In this document: piece after piece, positions 1 to 6,699 of the stretch
Layout: the number at the start of each line of letters is the position of its first letter
Position numbering within the stretch: the stretch's first letter is position 1
Origin: an uncultured Eubacterium sp.
Lineage (GTDB): Bacteria; Bacillota; Clostridia; Oscillospirales; Acutalibacteraceae
Assembly: GCA_910577215.1 (NCBI GenBank)
Contig: CAJTMQ010000004.1
Span: 18,874-26,521, forward strand
Direction: 5' to 3'
DNA length: 7,648 nt
The notes under the pieces: model-generated
Databases searched by the model: none
Told to the model about the DNA's origin: nothing
The model's input: the letters and a program-made list of their open reading frames with translations, nothing else
Program-made: the position numbers and the translations under genes

Positions 1-390
1 ATCATTTAAAAGAACCGTAAAGCCTATATTTTTTAACTCATCCATAAGAGCCTCAAAACAATCAAGCCTTCTCTCGTGATTGCCTGTGATATAAAACACG
101 GGAGCAATTTTAAGCAGTTCTTTTCCTATATCAAGCATTTTATCTTTATTTTTGCAGTGATCGTTGATATAGTCACCTGTAATCATAATTGCATCAGGTC
201 TAATTTCAGTGAGCTTCTCAATAACCTTATGAAATGGTTTTGAATGCATATCGGAAAGATGAGCAACTTTCATATCATTGTTTAGTTTTTCGCTTGAAAC
301 GGAATATTCAGTTATATCAATTTTATTGTTTTGATAATAACAGAATAAAAATATAAGTATTAAAATGATTGCTGTTATGCCGTAAATCAT
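1..390 (-). CDS. Membrane-anchored calcineurin-like metallophosphoesterase, 3' end outside window
   Basis: Reading leftward from an ATG at 388-390, an open frame of 130 codons reaches the window edge without a stop, so only the N-terminal part is seen. Residues 2-19 are a single hydrophobic segment (ITAIILILIFLF), probably an uncleaved membrane anchor that places the catalytic domain outside the membrane. The domain shows the metal-binding motifs of calcineurin-like phosphoesterases in order: SDMH (D47, H49), TGDYIN (D73) and TGNHE (N104, H105). The arrangement resembles the YkuE-type family, whose members hydrolyse phosphoesters with a two-metal centre; the substrate here cannot be told. An AAAGAGGT ribosome site lies at 398-405, eight bases from the ATG. 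The gene is divergent from the dgt-dnaG-rpoD cluster and is probably unrelated to it functionally. The family call is firm; anchor and subfamily are inferred. Confidence 0.88.
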   Translation of the reverse strand, partial: MIYGITAIILILIFLFCYYQNNKIDITEYSVSSEKLNNDMKVAHLSDMHSKPFHKVIEKLTEIRPDAIMITGDYINDHCKNKDKMLDIGKELLKIAPVFYITGNHERRLDCFEALMDELKNIGFTVLLND

Positions 391-408
391 AAATTACACC
401 TCTTTTTG

Positions 409-437
409 ATGATAAACTTAAATAAAAATGAAGTCAA
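409..437 (-). promoter_or_regulatory. Candidate sigma-A promoter for the metallophosphoesterase gene
   Basis: On the minus strand TTGACT (432-437) is followed after exactly 17 bases by TATCAT (409-414). This is a near-consensus vegetative promoter. The expected start, about seven bases past the -10, falls near 402, inside the ribosome site at 398-405, so the mRNA leader would be only about 12 bases. That is unusually short. A second possible -10 for this gene lies at 465-470. No transcription data are available; the call rests on the hexamers and spacing only. Confidence 0.5.
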
Positions 438-464
438 GCTAAAAATTTTAAGATTTTTAAAGGG

Positions 465-488
465 ATTATAGCCAATATTGCGTATAAT
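465..488. promoter_or_regulatory. 24-bp imperfect palindrome carrying outward-facing TATAAT boxes on both strands
   Basis: The sequence is ATTATA (465-470), GC, CAATATTG (473-480), CG, TATAAT (483-488). It matches its reverse complement at 20 of 24 positions. The 8-bp core is a perfect palindrome, and only the two GC/CG dinucleotides break the symmetry. The right arm is a -10 box for the plus-strand dgt gene; the left arm is a -10 box read leftward toward the metallophosphoesterase gene. It may be a bidirectional promoter, an operator overlapping the promoter, or both. Confidence 0.5.
483..488 (+). promoter_or_regulatory. Candidate -10 element of the dgt-dnaG-rpoD operon promoter
   Basis: TATAAT matches the vegetative -10 consensus exactly and lies 30 bases before the dgt start codon, giving a leader of roughly 24 bases. 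There is no good -35: at 17-bp spacing the hexamer is AAGGGA (460-465). A TG at 479-480 sits one base farther from the box than in a classical extended -10. The tract at 441-460 upstream is nearly all A and T and could act like an UP element. It is the only good candidate before the first gene of the operon. Confidence 0.5.
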
Positions 489-505
489 TAATAAGTGTTG
501 TAATA

Positions 506-521
506 AAAAGGTGATATTTTG
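506..521 (+). promoter_or_regulatory. Ribosome binding site that fixes the TTG start of dgt
   Basis: AAAAGGTG at 506-513 lies five bases before TTG (519-521). A TAA at 504-506 closes the same frame upstream, no ATG or GTG is in frame nearby, and the next methionine codon is near residue 201, beyond most of the HD motifs. TTG is therefore the only sensible start. Confidence 0.75.
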
Positions 522-1520
522 GATAAAATTATCAGAGAACGCGCTGAAAGAAATGAAAGGCTGATTTTATCGGAAAAAGCTGTTTTATCTGAAAATTCAG
601 TCGGACGGGCTGTTCCTGAAGAGGAGTGTTCTATAAGGACCTGCTTTCAGCGGGACAGGGATAGAATTATTCATTCCCAGTCTTTCAGACGTTTAAAGCA
701 TAAAACACAGGTTTTTCTTGCACCTAACGGTGACCATTACAGAACCAGACTTACACATACACTTGAGGTTGCACAGATTGCCAGAACAATTGCAAGAGCC
801 CTGCGCCTAAATGAGGACTTAACTGAGGCAATTGCACTTGGTCACGATTTAGGGCATACACCGTTTGGTCATGCCGGAGAAAGAGCACTGAACAGCCTTT
901 CTTCAATTGATTTCAGGCATTATGAGCAGAGTGTTCGTGTTGTACGTAAAATTGAAAAATGCGGAAAAGGCTTAAACCTTACAGGCGAGGTTATAAACGG
1001 AATAGGCTGCCATACCAGAGGGGAAAAGGCATTTACTCTTGAAGGGCAGATTATCAGATTGGCAGACAGAATTGCTTATATAAATCACGATATTGATGAT
1101 GCTGTTGTTGCGGGCGTTATGCAGGAGGAAGATATTCCTTATCATTTACGAAGTGTTTTGGGCAGTAAAAAGTCAGAACGAATTAATAATCTTGTATATG
1201 ACGCAGTGGAAAACAGCTTTGATGAAATAAAGCTTAGTGATGATTTTTCAGAGGCTTTTTCAGAACTTCACGATTTTATGAATAAAAAGGTTTATACAAG
1301 TGAGGTATGCAAAACAGAGGATGAAAAGGCCGCTCACATTATTGAAAAGCTTTATTTGTTCTTTTTAGATGATATACATGCTATGCCTCGCGAATATGTC
1401 AGAATAGCTGAGTGTGAGGGAAAAGACAGAGCCGTATGCGATTACATTGCTGGTATGAGTGATACATATGCATTAAGAATGTTTAACGAATTGTTTATTC
1501 CGAAGTTTAAAACAGATTAG
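519..1520 (+). CDS. dgt: Deoxyguanosinetriphosphate triphosphohydrolase-like HD-domain protein
   Basis: A 333-residue cytoplasmic HD-superfamily enzyme of the dGTPase-like family, which cleaves dNTPs to deoxynucleoside and tripolyphosphate. The likely metal ligands are visible: H80 in TRLTHTLEV, the H109-D110 pair in ALGHDLGHTPFGHAGE, and D184 in LADRIAY. The preceding block SFRRLKHKTQVF (55-66) is also typical, as is the length for the Firmicute short form, which is smaller than the roughly 500-residue E. coli Dgt. Base specificity cannot be read from sequence, since relatives range from dGTP-specific to broad. Translation begins at TTG. The gene opens an operon and is followed after 16 bases by dnaG, an arrangement common in Clostridia that links dNTP pool control with replication priming. 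No lesion is seen. Confidence 0.95.
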   Translation: MDKIIRERAERNERLILSEKAVLSENSVGRAVPEEECSIRTCFQRDRDRIIHSQSFRRLKHKTQVFLAPNGDHYRTRLTHTLEVAQIARTIARALRLNEDLTEAIALGHDLGHTPFGHAGERALNSLSSIDFRHYEQSVRVVRKIEKCGKGLNLTGEVINGIGCHTRGEKAFTLEGQIIRLADRIAYINHDIDDAVVAGVMQEEDIPYHLRSVLGSKKSERINNLVYDAVENSFDEIKLSDDFSEAFSELHDFMNKKVYTSEVCKTEDEKAAHIIEKLYLFFLDDIHAMPREYVRIAECEGKDRAVCDYIAGMSDTYALRMFNELFIPKFKTD

Positions 1521-1536
1521 TAAAGGAGTTGAAATT

Positions 1537-3270
1537 ATGCCGCTTAATGATTCATTTTTGCAGGAATTAAAATATAAAACGGATATTGAAGACATAATTT
1601 CAACATATGTCACATTAAAGCGCAGGGGGGCTACTTTGGTTGGCTTATGTCCGTTTCATAACGAGAAAACCCCCTCATTTACAGTATATCCGGAAACGCA
1701 GTCCTTTTATTGTTTTGGCTGCGGAGCAGGCGGAGATGCAGTTGGCTTTATCAGAAAAATTGAAAATCTTGATTATATGGATGCGGTTAAATCCCTTGCA
1801 GAAAGAGCAGGTATGCAGATGCCTGCGGATGGATTTGACGACAGTCTGTCCAAAAGACGGCGCCGTGTGCTTGAAGCGAACAGAGCAGCTGCAAAATTTT
1901 TCCATTCCTGCTTATTAAGCAAAGAAGGGGAATCAGGTCTTAAGTATTTTCTGAATAGAGGATTAACAAAAAATACAATAACCAAATTCGGATTGGGATT
2001 TGCTCCGCATTCATTTGATGCTCTTATAAAACATCTTAAAACAAAGGGTTTTTCACTTTCCGAAATGCTTGAAGCCGGTCTTGTCAGAAAAAATGACAGA
2101 GGTTATTATGATAACTTCAGAAACCGTGTTATGACGCCTATTATTGATGTTCGCGGCAATGTTATAGCGTTCGGCGGGCGTGTATTGGATGACAGTAAGC
2201 CAAAGTATATAAATACAGGTGATACCCTTGCTTATAAAAAGACAAATGAGCTTTTTGCCCTCAACTTTGCAAAGGACTGCGGCAAGGATACACTTATTCT
2301 TTGTGAAGGATATATGGATGTTATTGCAATGCATCAGGCAGGCTTTACAAATGCCGTTGCCGGCTGCGGAACGGCATTAACAAACGAACAGGTTCGTCTT
2401 ATCAGCAGATATGCTAAAGAGGTTATTCTTGCTTATGATGCCGATGAAGCAGGGCAGAAGGCAGTTACCAAGGCTATTCAGCTTTTTAAGCAGACAGACA
2501 TTAAAATAAAAGTTCCTGTATTCCAATATGGCAAAGACCCTGATGAAATCATTAAAAATGTTGGTGCGGAAAAGTTCGGCGGTATGCTCGAAGGTGCTAC
2601 AAGTGATCTTGAATTCAAAATTCTTGAAATAAGGAAGAAGCATAATCTGAATTTTACGCAGGGCAAAATAGATTTTGTTAACGATGTTATAAAAATTCTT
2701 GCCAATACCTCGCCGATTGAGAAGGATTTATATGTTTCCAGGCTATCCGAGGAGCTTGGCATAGACGTAAGAAACTTTAAAGCTCAGCTTGATGATTACA
2801 TTAAAAGAAAAAGGTATTCAAACAAAAAAGCAGAGTATAAGAAGATTGTTAATGACAGTATAAGGCAGAATGCTAAAATTTCTTATGAAAACGGTGCAAC
2901 TGCTAAAAAATATAAAGCAGAAGAAAGAATGATTTATCTGTTGATAAAATATCCCGATTGCTATAAAATGCTGAAGGATTTTTCTTCTGAATGCTTAACC
3001 GAGGGCTTTATAAGAAAAATTTTTGACCTTATCTGTGAAAATATAGCCAATGGTGCCGATACGGACATCACGAATTTCGGAGACAAACTTACTGTTGATG
3101 AATCGGGCAGATTTTCGGGCATTATTGCAAGAGGAAAAGAAAGTGCAAATTCTAAAGAGGAATTTTCTGATTGTTTAAAGGTTATTCAGGCAGAGTATAA
3201 CAAAAACAGCAATAAAACTGTTTCGTCTATGGATGATGATGAATTCAGAAAAGCTTTTGGAAATACATAA
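1537..3270 (+). CDS. dnaG: DNA primase DnaG
   Basis: A 577-residue primase that makes the RNA primers for Okazaki fragments at the replication fork. The N-terminal zinc-binding domain has C38, H41, C59 and C62 (CPFH and CFGCG). The RNA-polymerase core carries the basic motif RNRVMTPI (195-202) and AFGGRVL (211-217). The Toprim fold follows, with EGYMD (E257, D261), the DAD metal site (D301, D303) and KDPDE (333-337). A lysine-rich linker near 420-460 leads to a divergent C-terminal domain (about 460-577), presumably the DnaB/DnaC helicase-interacting part. The length is close to the usual 600. AAAGGAG at 1522-1528, eight bases before the ATG, supports this start. The gene lies between dgt and rpoD, 15 bases from the latter, as in the macromolecular synthesis operon. 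Confidence 0.98.
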   Translation: MPLNDSFLQELKYKTDIEDIISTYVTLKRRGATLVGLCPFHNEKTPSFTVYPETQSFYCFGCGAGGDAVGFIRKIENLDYMDAVKSLAERAGMQMPADGFDDSLSKRRRRVLEANRAAAKFFHSCLLSKEGESGLKYFLNRGLTKNTITKFGLGFAPHSFDALIKHLKTKGFSLSEMLEAGLVRKNDRGYYDNFRNRVMTPIIDVRGNVIAFGGRVLDDSKPKYINTGDTLAYKKTNELFALNFAKDCGKDTLILCEGYMDVIAMHQAGFTNAVAGCGTALTNEQVRLISRYAKEVILAYDADEAGQKAVTKAIQLFKQTDIKIKVPVFQYGKDPDEIIKNVGAEKFGGMLEGATSDLEFKILEIRKKHNLNFTQGKIDFVNDVIKILANTSPIEKDLYVSRLSEELGIDVRNFKAQLDDYIKRKRYSNKKAEYKKIVNDSIRQNAKISYENGATAKKYKAEERMIYLLIKYPDCYKMLKDFSSECLTEGFIRKIFDLICENIANGADTDITNFGDKLTVDESGRFSGIIARGKESANSKEEFSDCLKVIQAEYNKNSNKTVSSMDDDEFRKAFGNT

Positions 3271-3285
3271 AAAGAGGAGAAAAAT

Positions 3286-4419
3286 ATGGATAGTAAAATT
3301 AATCTTTCACCTGCTCAGCATGTTTCAGATGAAAAAAAGAATAATGCTTTTAAGAAGCTTGTGGAAAAAGGTAAGGCTGTAGGTCATCTTACAGCGCAGG
3401 AAATTGATAATCTTATCGTTGAGCTTGATCTTGATGTTGATGAACTGGAAAAGCTTAATGATTTGCTTGACGGTTCAAATATCAGCATTGTTGATGATTT
3501 CTCAGCAGAAGCGTTGGACGGCATTACACTTGAGGTTGAGCTTCCTAAGGATACAGATGCTGCTGATACAGTTGCAACGAATGACAGTGCTGCAATGGAT
3601 GATCCTGTTAAGGTTTATCTTAAAGAAATAGGCAGAGTGCCGCTTCTTACACCTGAAGAGGAAATTGAGTTCGCTATTCGTATTGCGGATGATGATCCTG
3701 TTGCAAAGAAAAGGCTTGCGGAGGCAAACCTCCGTCTTGTTGTAAGCATTGCCAAAAGATATGTGGGCAGAGGAATGCAGTTCCTTGATCTTATTCAGGA
3801 AGGCAATATGGGTTTGATTAAAGCAGTTGATAAGTTTGATTATACAAAGGGCTTTAAGTTTTCTACCTATGCTACATGGTGGATTAGACAAGCTATCACA
3901 CGTGCAATTGCCGATCAGGCAAGAACAATAAGAATTCCGGTTCATATGGTTGAAACAATCAATAAGGTAAAGAAAGCAAACAGCCAGCTGCTTCATCAGA
4001 ACGGAAAAGAGCCTACTCCTGAGGAAATTGCTGACTTTCTTGAAATGCCAACAGAAAAGGTAAGGGAAATTTTACGTGTTGCACAGGAGCCTGTTTCACT
4101 TGAAACACCTATCGGCGAGGAAGAAGATTCACACCTTGGTGATTTTATTCCTGATGATGATGCTCTTGCCCCTGCTGATGCTGCATCTATGAGTCTTTTG
4201 AAAGAGCAGCTTGCCGATGTTCTTAAAACGCTTACTCCGAGAGAAGAAAAGGTACTTGCTCTCAGATTTGGTCTTGAGGATGGAAATCCGAAAACGCTTG
4301 AAGAGGTTGGCAGAGTATTTAATGTAACACGTGAGCGTATCCGTCAGATAGAAGCTAAGGCATTAAGAAAGTTACGTCACCCAAGCAGAAGTAAAAAATT
4401 AAAGGACTTTTTAGACTGA
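3286..4419 (+). CDS. rpoD: RNA polymerase primary sigma factor (sigma-70/SigA)
   Basis: A 377-residue housekeeping sigma factor that directs RNA polymerase to -10/-35 promoters. All regions are present: 1.1 (about 19-70), which shields DNA-binding surfaces in the free protein; an acidic linker; 1.2 (DDPVKVYLKEIGRVPLLT, 105-122); region 2 (about 137-215), including the -10-reading YATWWIRQAI (195-204); region 3 (about 217-290); and region 4 with the helix-turn-helix VTRERIRQIEAKALRKL (347-363). Region 1.1 marks it as a primary rather than alternative sigma. No large non-conserved insertion occurs after region 1.2, as is usual in Firmicutes (SigA-type). The ribosome site AAAGAGGAGA (3271-3280) is the strongest in the window, fitting high expression. 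The stop codon overlaps the next start in TGATG. Also called sigA. Confidence 0.98.
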   Translation: MDSKINLSPAQHVSDEKKNNAFKKLVEKGKAVGHLTAQEIDNLIVELDLDVDELEKLNDLLDGSNISIVDDFSAEALDGITLEVELPKDTDAADTVATNDSAAMDDPVKVYLKEIGRVPLLTPEEEIEFAIRIADDDPVAKKRLAEANLRLVVSIAKRYVGRGMQFLDLIQEGNMGLIKAVDKFDYTKGFKFSTYATWWIRQAITRAIADQARTIRIPVHMVETINKVKKANSQLLHQNGKEPTPEEIADFLEMPTEKVREILRVAQEPVSLETPIGEEEDSHLGDFIPDDDALAPADAASMSLLKEQLADVLKTLTPREEKVLALRFGLEDGNPKTLEEVGRVFNVTRERIRQIEAKALRKLRHPSRSKKLKDFLD

Positions 4420-4637
4420 TGATTACACAGGAACAGATTGCAAGAATTAATGAGCTTGCCCATAAGTCAAAGGCTGAGGGGCTCAATGAGGTTGAAAAGG
4501 AAGAGCAGGCAAAGCTCCGCAGACTTTATATTGACAGCTTCAAGGAAAGCCTTGTAGGGCAGCTTGAAAACACATATATTGTTGATGAAAAGGGTAACAA
4601 AAGGAAAGTTACAAGAAAAGGAAAATGCGAAAATTAA
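4419..4637 (+). CDS. DUF896/UPF0291 (YnzC-like) small protein
   Basis: A 72-residue charged cytoplasmic protein with the family pattern RINELAHKSKAEGLNEVEKE (10-29) followed by EQAKLRRLYIDSFKESL (29-45). Known YnzC-like proteins fold as a short two-helix hairpin, and the sequence suits this. Their molecular role is not established; in B. subtilis ynzC sits in the LexA-controlled yneA region, but I see no LexA box here. Translation is evidently coupled: the ATG shares one base with the rpoD stop (TGATG), with AAAGGA at 4401-4406 inside rpoD. The 3' end overlaps the kinase gene by 13 bases. Its position directly behind the primary sigma gene suggests high co-expression. Family assignment is firm, function unknown. 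Confidence 0.9.
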   Translation: MITQEQIARINELAHKSKAEGLNEVEKEEQAKLRRLYIDSFKESLVGQLENTYIVDEKGNKRKVTRKGKCEN

Positions 4638-5290
4638 TTATTATCGAGGGATTGGACGGCAGCGGAAAATCCACACAGGTTAAGTTGCTTGAAGAATATT
4701 TCAAAGCTAAAAATATTGATTATAAAAAGATTAAATTGCCTGATTACGATAATCCGTCAAGCACACTTGTGAAAATGTATCTTGGCGGCGAGTTCGGAAA
4801 ATCAGCAGATGATGTTAATGCGTATGCTGCAGGTGCATTCTATGCGGTGGATAGGTTTGCGTCTTATAAGCTTAATTGGGGCAGTGATTACGAAAAGGGT
4901 ACTGTTATATTGGCAGATCGTTATGCAACGTCCAATTCTATATATCAAATGGAAAAAATTTCTGAGGATGAGTGGGATTCTTACCTTGAGTGGAGTGCGG
5001 ATTTTGAATATAACAAAATCGGTATTCCCAGTCCTGATGCCGTTATTTATCTTGATATGCCTGTTGAAATTTCACAAAGGCTTATGACATCACGCTATAA
5101 TGGAGATGAGGGCAAGAAGGATGTTCACGAGGTGAACGTTGAGTTTTTAAAAAAATGCCGCAAATCAGCTCTATACACCGCAAATAAGCAGGGTTGGAAG
5201 GTAGTTGAATGTTCAGACGGTGAAAATCCGCTCTCTATTGACAGAATACATAAAGAAATAATTAAAATAGTTGAAGAGGAATTATGTTAG
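4625..5290 (+). CDS. tmk: Thymidylate kinase family protein (dTMP kinase)
   Basis: A 221-residue P-loop nucleoside monophosphate kinase that probably converts dTMP to dTDP in the last specific step of dTTP synthesis. The Walker A loop is GLDGSGKST (9-17). VDR (75-77), the DRY motif (98-100) followed by TSNSIYQ, and a lid/tail block ending in KDVHE (165-169) match the thymidylate kinase family. The usual RExPGG-type segment is replaced by LPDYDNPSSTLVKMYLGGEFG-like sequence starting at residue 38, so this belongs to a variant branch with the PxY form, also seen in some actinobacterial enzymes. Here the expected Arg of PRY is D40. The start overlaps the DUF896 gene by 13 bases, with AAAGG only three bases before the ATG, so translation may depend on the upstream gene. 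Many Clostridia keep another tmk near holB; whether this is the sole copy is unknown. Confidence 0.85.
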   Translation: MRKLIIIEGLDGSGKSTQVKLLEEYFKAKNIDYKKIKLPDYDNPSSTLVKMYLGGEFGKSADDVNAYAAGAFYAVDRFASYKLNWGSDYEKGTVILADRYATSNSIYQMEKISEDEWDSYLEWSADFEYNKIGIPSPDAVIYLDMPVEISQRLMTSRYNGDEGKKDVHEVNVEFLKKCRKSALYTANKQGWKVVECSDGENPLSIDRIHKEIIKIVEEELC

Positions 5291-6180
5291 AATTTAAAAC
5301 TCCTGAAATTAACGATAAAAAGTGGGTTGATGAATGCTTTTCATATGCTCATAGTATGAATTGTGAATATACTTTCGGAAGCATATATGTGTGGCATACT
5401 GCTTATCGTACACAGATTGCTCATTATAAAGACTTTTTTATTTGCCGCTGGGGCAAGAAGGATGATTATTCATATTCTCTTCCGATTGGCAAGGGTGATT
5501 TTAAGGATGCCGTTATTCAGATAATTGAAGATGCAAAGGCAATCGGAATAACACCGAGAATTTACGGTATAACCGAAAGCTATAAAACGATGCTTGTTGA
5601 GGCTTTTCCGAATGAATTTGAGTTTAAATATGATGACGGAAGCAATGATTACATTTACAATGCTTCTGATTTGGCGGAGCTTAAAGGAAAAAAATATCAC
5701 GGAAAAAGAAATCATATAGCAAACTTTAAGCGCAATAATCCGGATTGGACTTATGAGGAAATCACGGAGAATAATATTGCGGACTGCATTGAGCTCCATA
5801 CCAATTGGATATATGATAAGGATGATAATGATTCCGATTATTCGCTTGAATTTGAATCTGTTTTAACCGGTTTTGAAAATTATAAAGAGCTTGGATTAAA
5901 GGGCGGAATCATAAGAGTTAATTCAAAGGCAATTGCCTACACTTACGGAGAACCGCAGAGCAGCACTTGCTTCGTTTCTCATTTTGAAAAAGCACCTGCG
6001 GATGTTCAGGGGGCATATGCAATCATTAATCAGGAATTTGCCAAAAGGCTTCTTGATGACGGTTTTGAATTTATTAACCGCGAAGAGGATTTGGGGCTTG
6101 AGGGCTTAAGAAAGGCTAAACAGTCTTACCATCCTTGCTTATGGTTGAAAAAAGAATCTGCAATTTATATTGGTGAATAA
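5284..6180 (+). CDS. DUF2156 protein (phosphatidylglycerol lysyltransferase C-terminal-like domain)
   Basis: A 298-residue soluble protein without membrane segments. It consists of the tandem GNAT-like fold of the LPG-synthase C-terminal family (PF09924/DUF2156). Family hallmarks are GKKYHGKRNHIANF (135-148) in the middle and FINREEDLGLEGLRKAK (263-279) followed by SYHP near the C-terminus. In MprF this domain transfers an aminoacyl group from tRNA to phosphatidylglycerol, but stand-alone versions lacking the flippase are common in Clostridia and their substrates are not established. Aminoacyl or acyl transfer is therefore only a guess. The gene overlaps the kinase by seven bases, with GAGGA at 5276-5280 inside it, and its stop overlaps the acetyltransferase start (TAATG). 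This suggests production in step with the next gene. Confidence 0.87.
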   Translation: MLEFKTPEINDKKWVDECFSYAHSMNCEYTFGSIYVWHTAYRTQIAHYKDFFICRWGKKDDYSYSLPIGKGDFKDAVIQIIEDAKAIGITPRIYGITESYKTMLVEAFPNEFEFKYDDGSNDYIYNASDLAELKGKKYHGKRNHIANFKRNNPDWTYEEITENNIADCIELHTNWIYDKDDNDSDYSLEFESVLTGFENYKELGLKGGIIRVNSKAIAYTYGEPQSSTCFVSHFEKAPADVQGAYAIINQEFAKRLLDDGFEFINREEDLGLEGLRKAKQSYHPCLWLKKESAIYIGE

Positions 6181-6686
6181 TGATTAGATTTACAGAAAAC
6201 AAAGAACAGATTATATCTCTTTGGCAGGAGGTATTCGGGGACAGCAGGGAAGATGTTGAATTCTTTTTAAACAACTGCAAAAATAAGGCTTGTCTTGGAT
6301 ATTTTGACGGTAATTTGCTTGTTGCAATGCTGTTTCTTGTTGACTGCAGATATTGCGGTTACAGCGGAAAATATCTTTATGCAGTATGCACAGGAGAGAA
6401 TCACAGAAAAAGAGGCTATGCCTCCAAGCTGATTAACGAAGCGAAGAAACATATGAATGATTTTTTATGGCTTATTCCTGCTGAAGATTATTTGTTTGAT
6501 TTATATTCAAAATACGGCTTTGAAACAAAGCTGTACTCAGATTCTTCATATGGAAATAAAGTAGAGTTTTCCGAAAGTGATGACATAGTTGACTATTTGT
6601 ATGACGGAAGCCGATATGAGTTTCCTAAGGGAATGATTTATTCGGCTATACATCTTCCGGATGGCAATACAGGTTTAATAAAATAA
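6180..6686 (+). CDS. GNAT-family N-acetyltransferase
   Basis: A 168-residue single-domain protein with a GNAT core. The acetyl-CoA pyrophosphate-binding loop reads HRKRGYAS (75-82), after the strand KYLYAVCT (64-71), and is followed by helix KLINEAKKH. The DYLFDLYSKYGFE segment (103-115) is the usual final motif-B helix and turn. The family transfers acetyl (or other acyl) groups to amines of small molecules or proteins; the acceptor here cannot be predicted. The start codon shares one base with the stop of the DUF2156 gene (TAATG) and there is only a weak ribosome site, so translational coupling is likely. Because both neighbours belong to acyltransferase folds and are coupled, they may act on a common pathway (inference). 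Confidence 0.85.
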   Translation: MIRFTENKEQIISLWQEVFGDSREDVEFFLNNCKNKACLGYFDGNLLVAMLFLVDCRYCGYSGKYLYAVCTGENHRKRGYASKLINEAKKHMNDFLWLIPAEDYLFDLYSKYGFETKLYSDSSYGNKVEFSESDDIVDYLYDGSRYEFPKGMIYSAIHLPDGNTGLIK

Positions 6687-6699
6687 ATAGGAGAAAATT

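Noticed and set aside
441..458. AT-only inverted repeat (AAAAAT ... ATTTTT) as a terminator hairpin
   Set aside because: The stem has no G-C pairs and no gene ends into it from either side, because both flanking genes diverge. It is better read as an AT-rich upstream promoter element.
2384..2397. Inverted repeat ACGAAC-AG-GTTCGT inside dnaG, reminiscent of a LexA box
   Set aside because: The Bacillus-type box has four bases between CGAAC and GTTCG, while here there are two. It sits mid-gene in the conserved Toprim region, so it is likely a by-product of the coding sequence.
3171..3201. Possible internal rpoD promoter (TTGTTT, 19-bp spacer, TATAAC) near the end of dnaG
   Set aside because: The spacing is long and both hexamers deviate; in sequence this AT-rich such matches arise often. 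Internal rpoD promoters are known in other bacteria, but this one is not strong enough to list.
3502..3996. 164-codon minus-strand open frame across rpoD
   Set aside because: It lies wholly opposite conserved sigma regions 1.2-2.4, has Cys/Asn-rich composition unlike any family I recognise, and no separate promoter or ribosome site. It is a shadow of the rpoD codon pattern.
4625..5290. Second possible reading as a deoxynucleoside kinase rather than a dTMP kinase
   Set aside because: The GLDGSGKST loop, DRY motif and KDVHE tail fit the thymidylate kinase family better, so the call was kept with the doubt noted.
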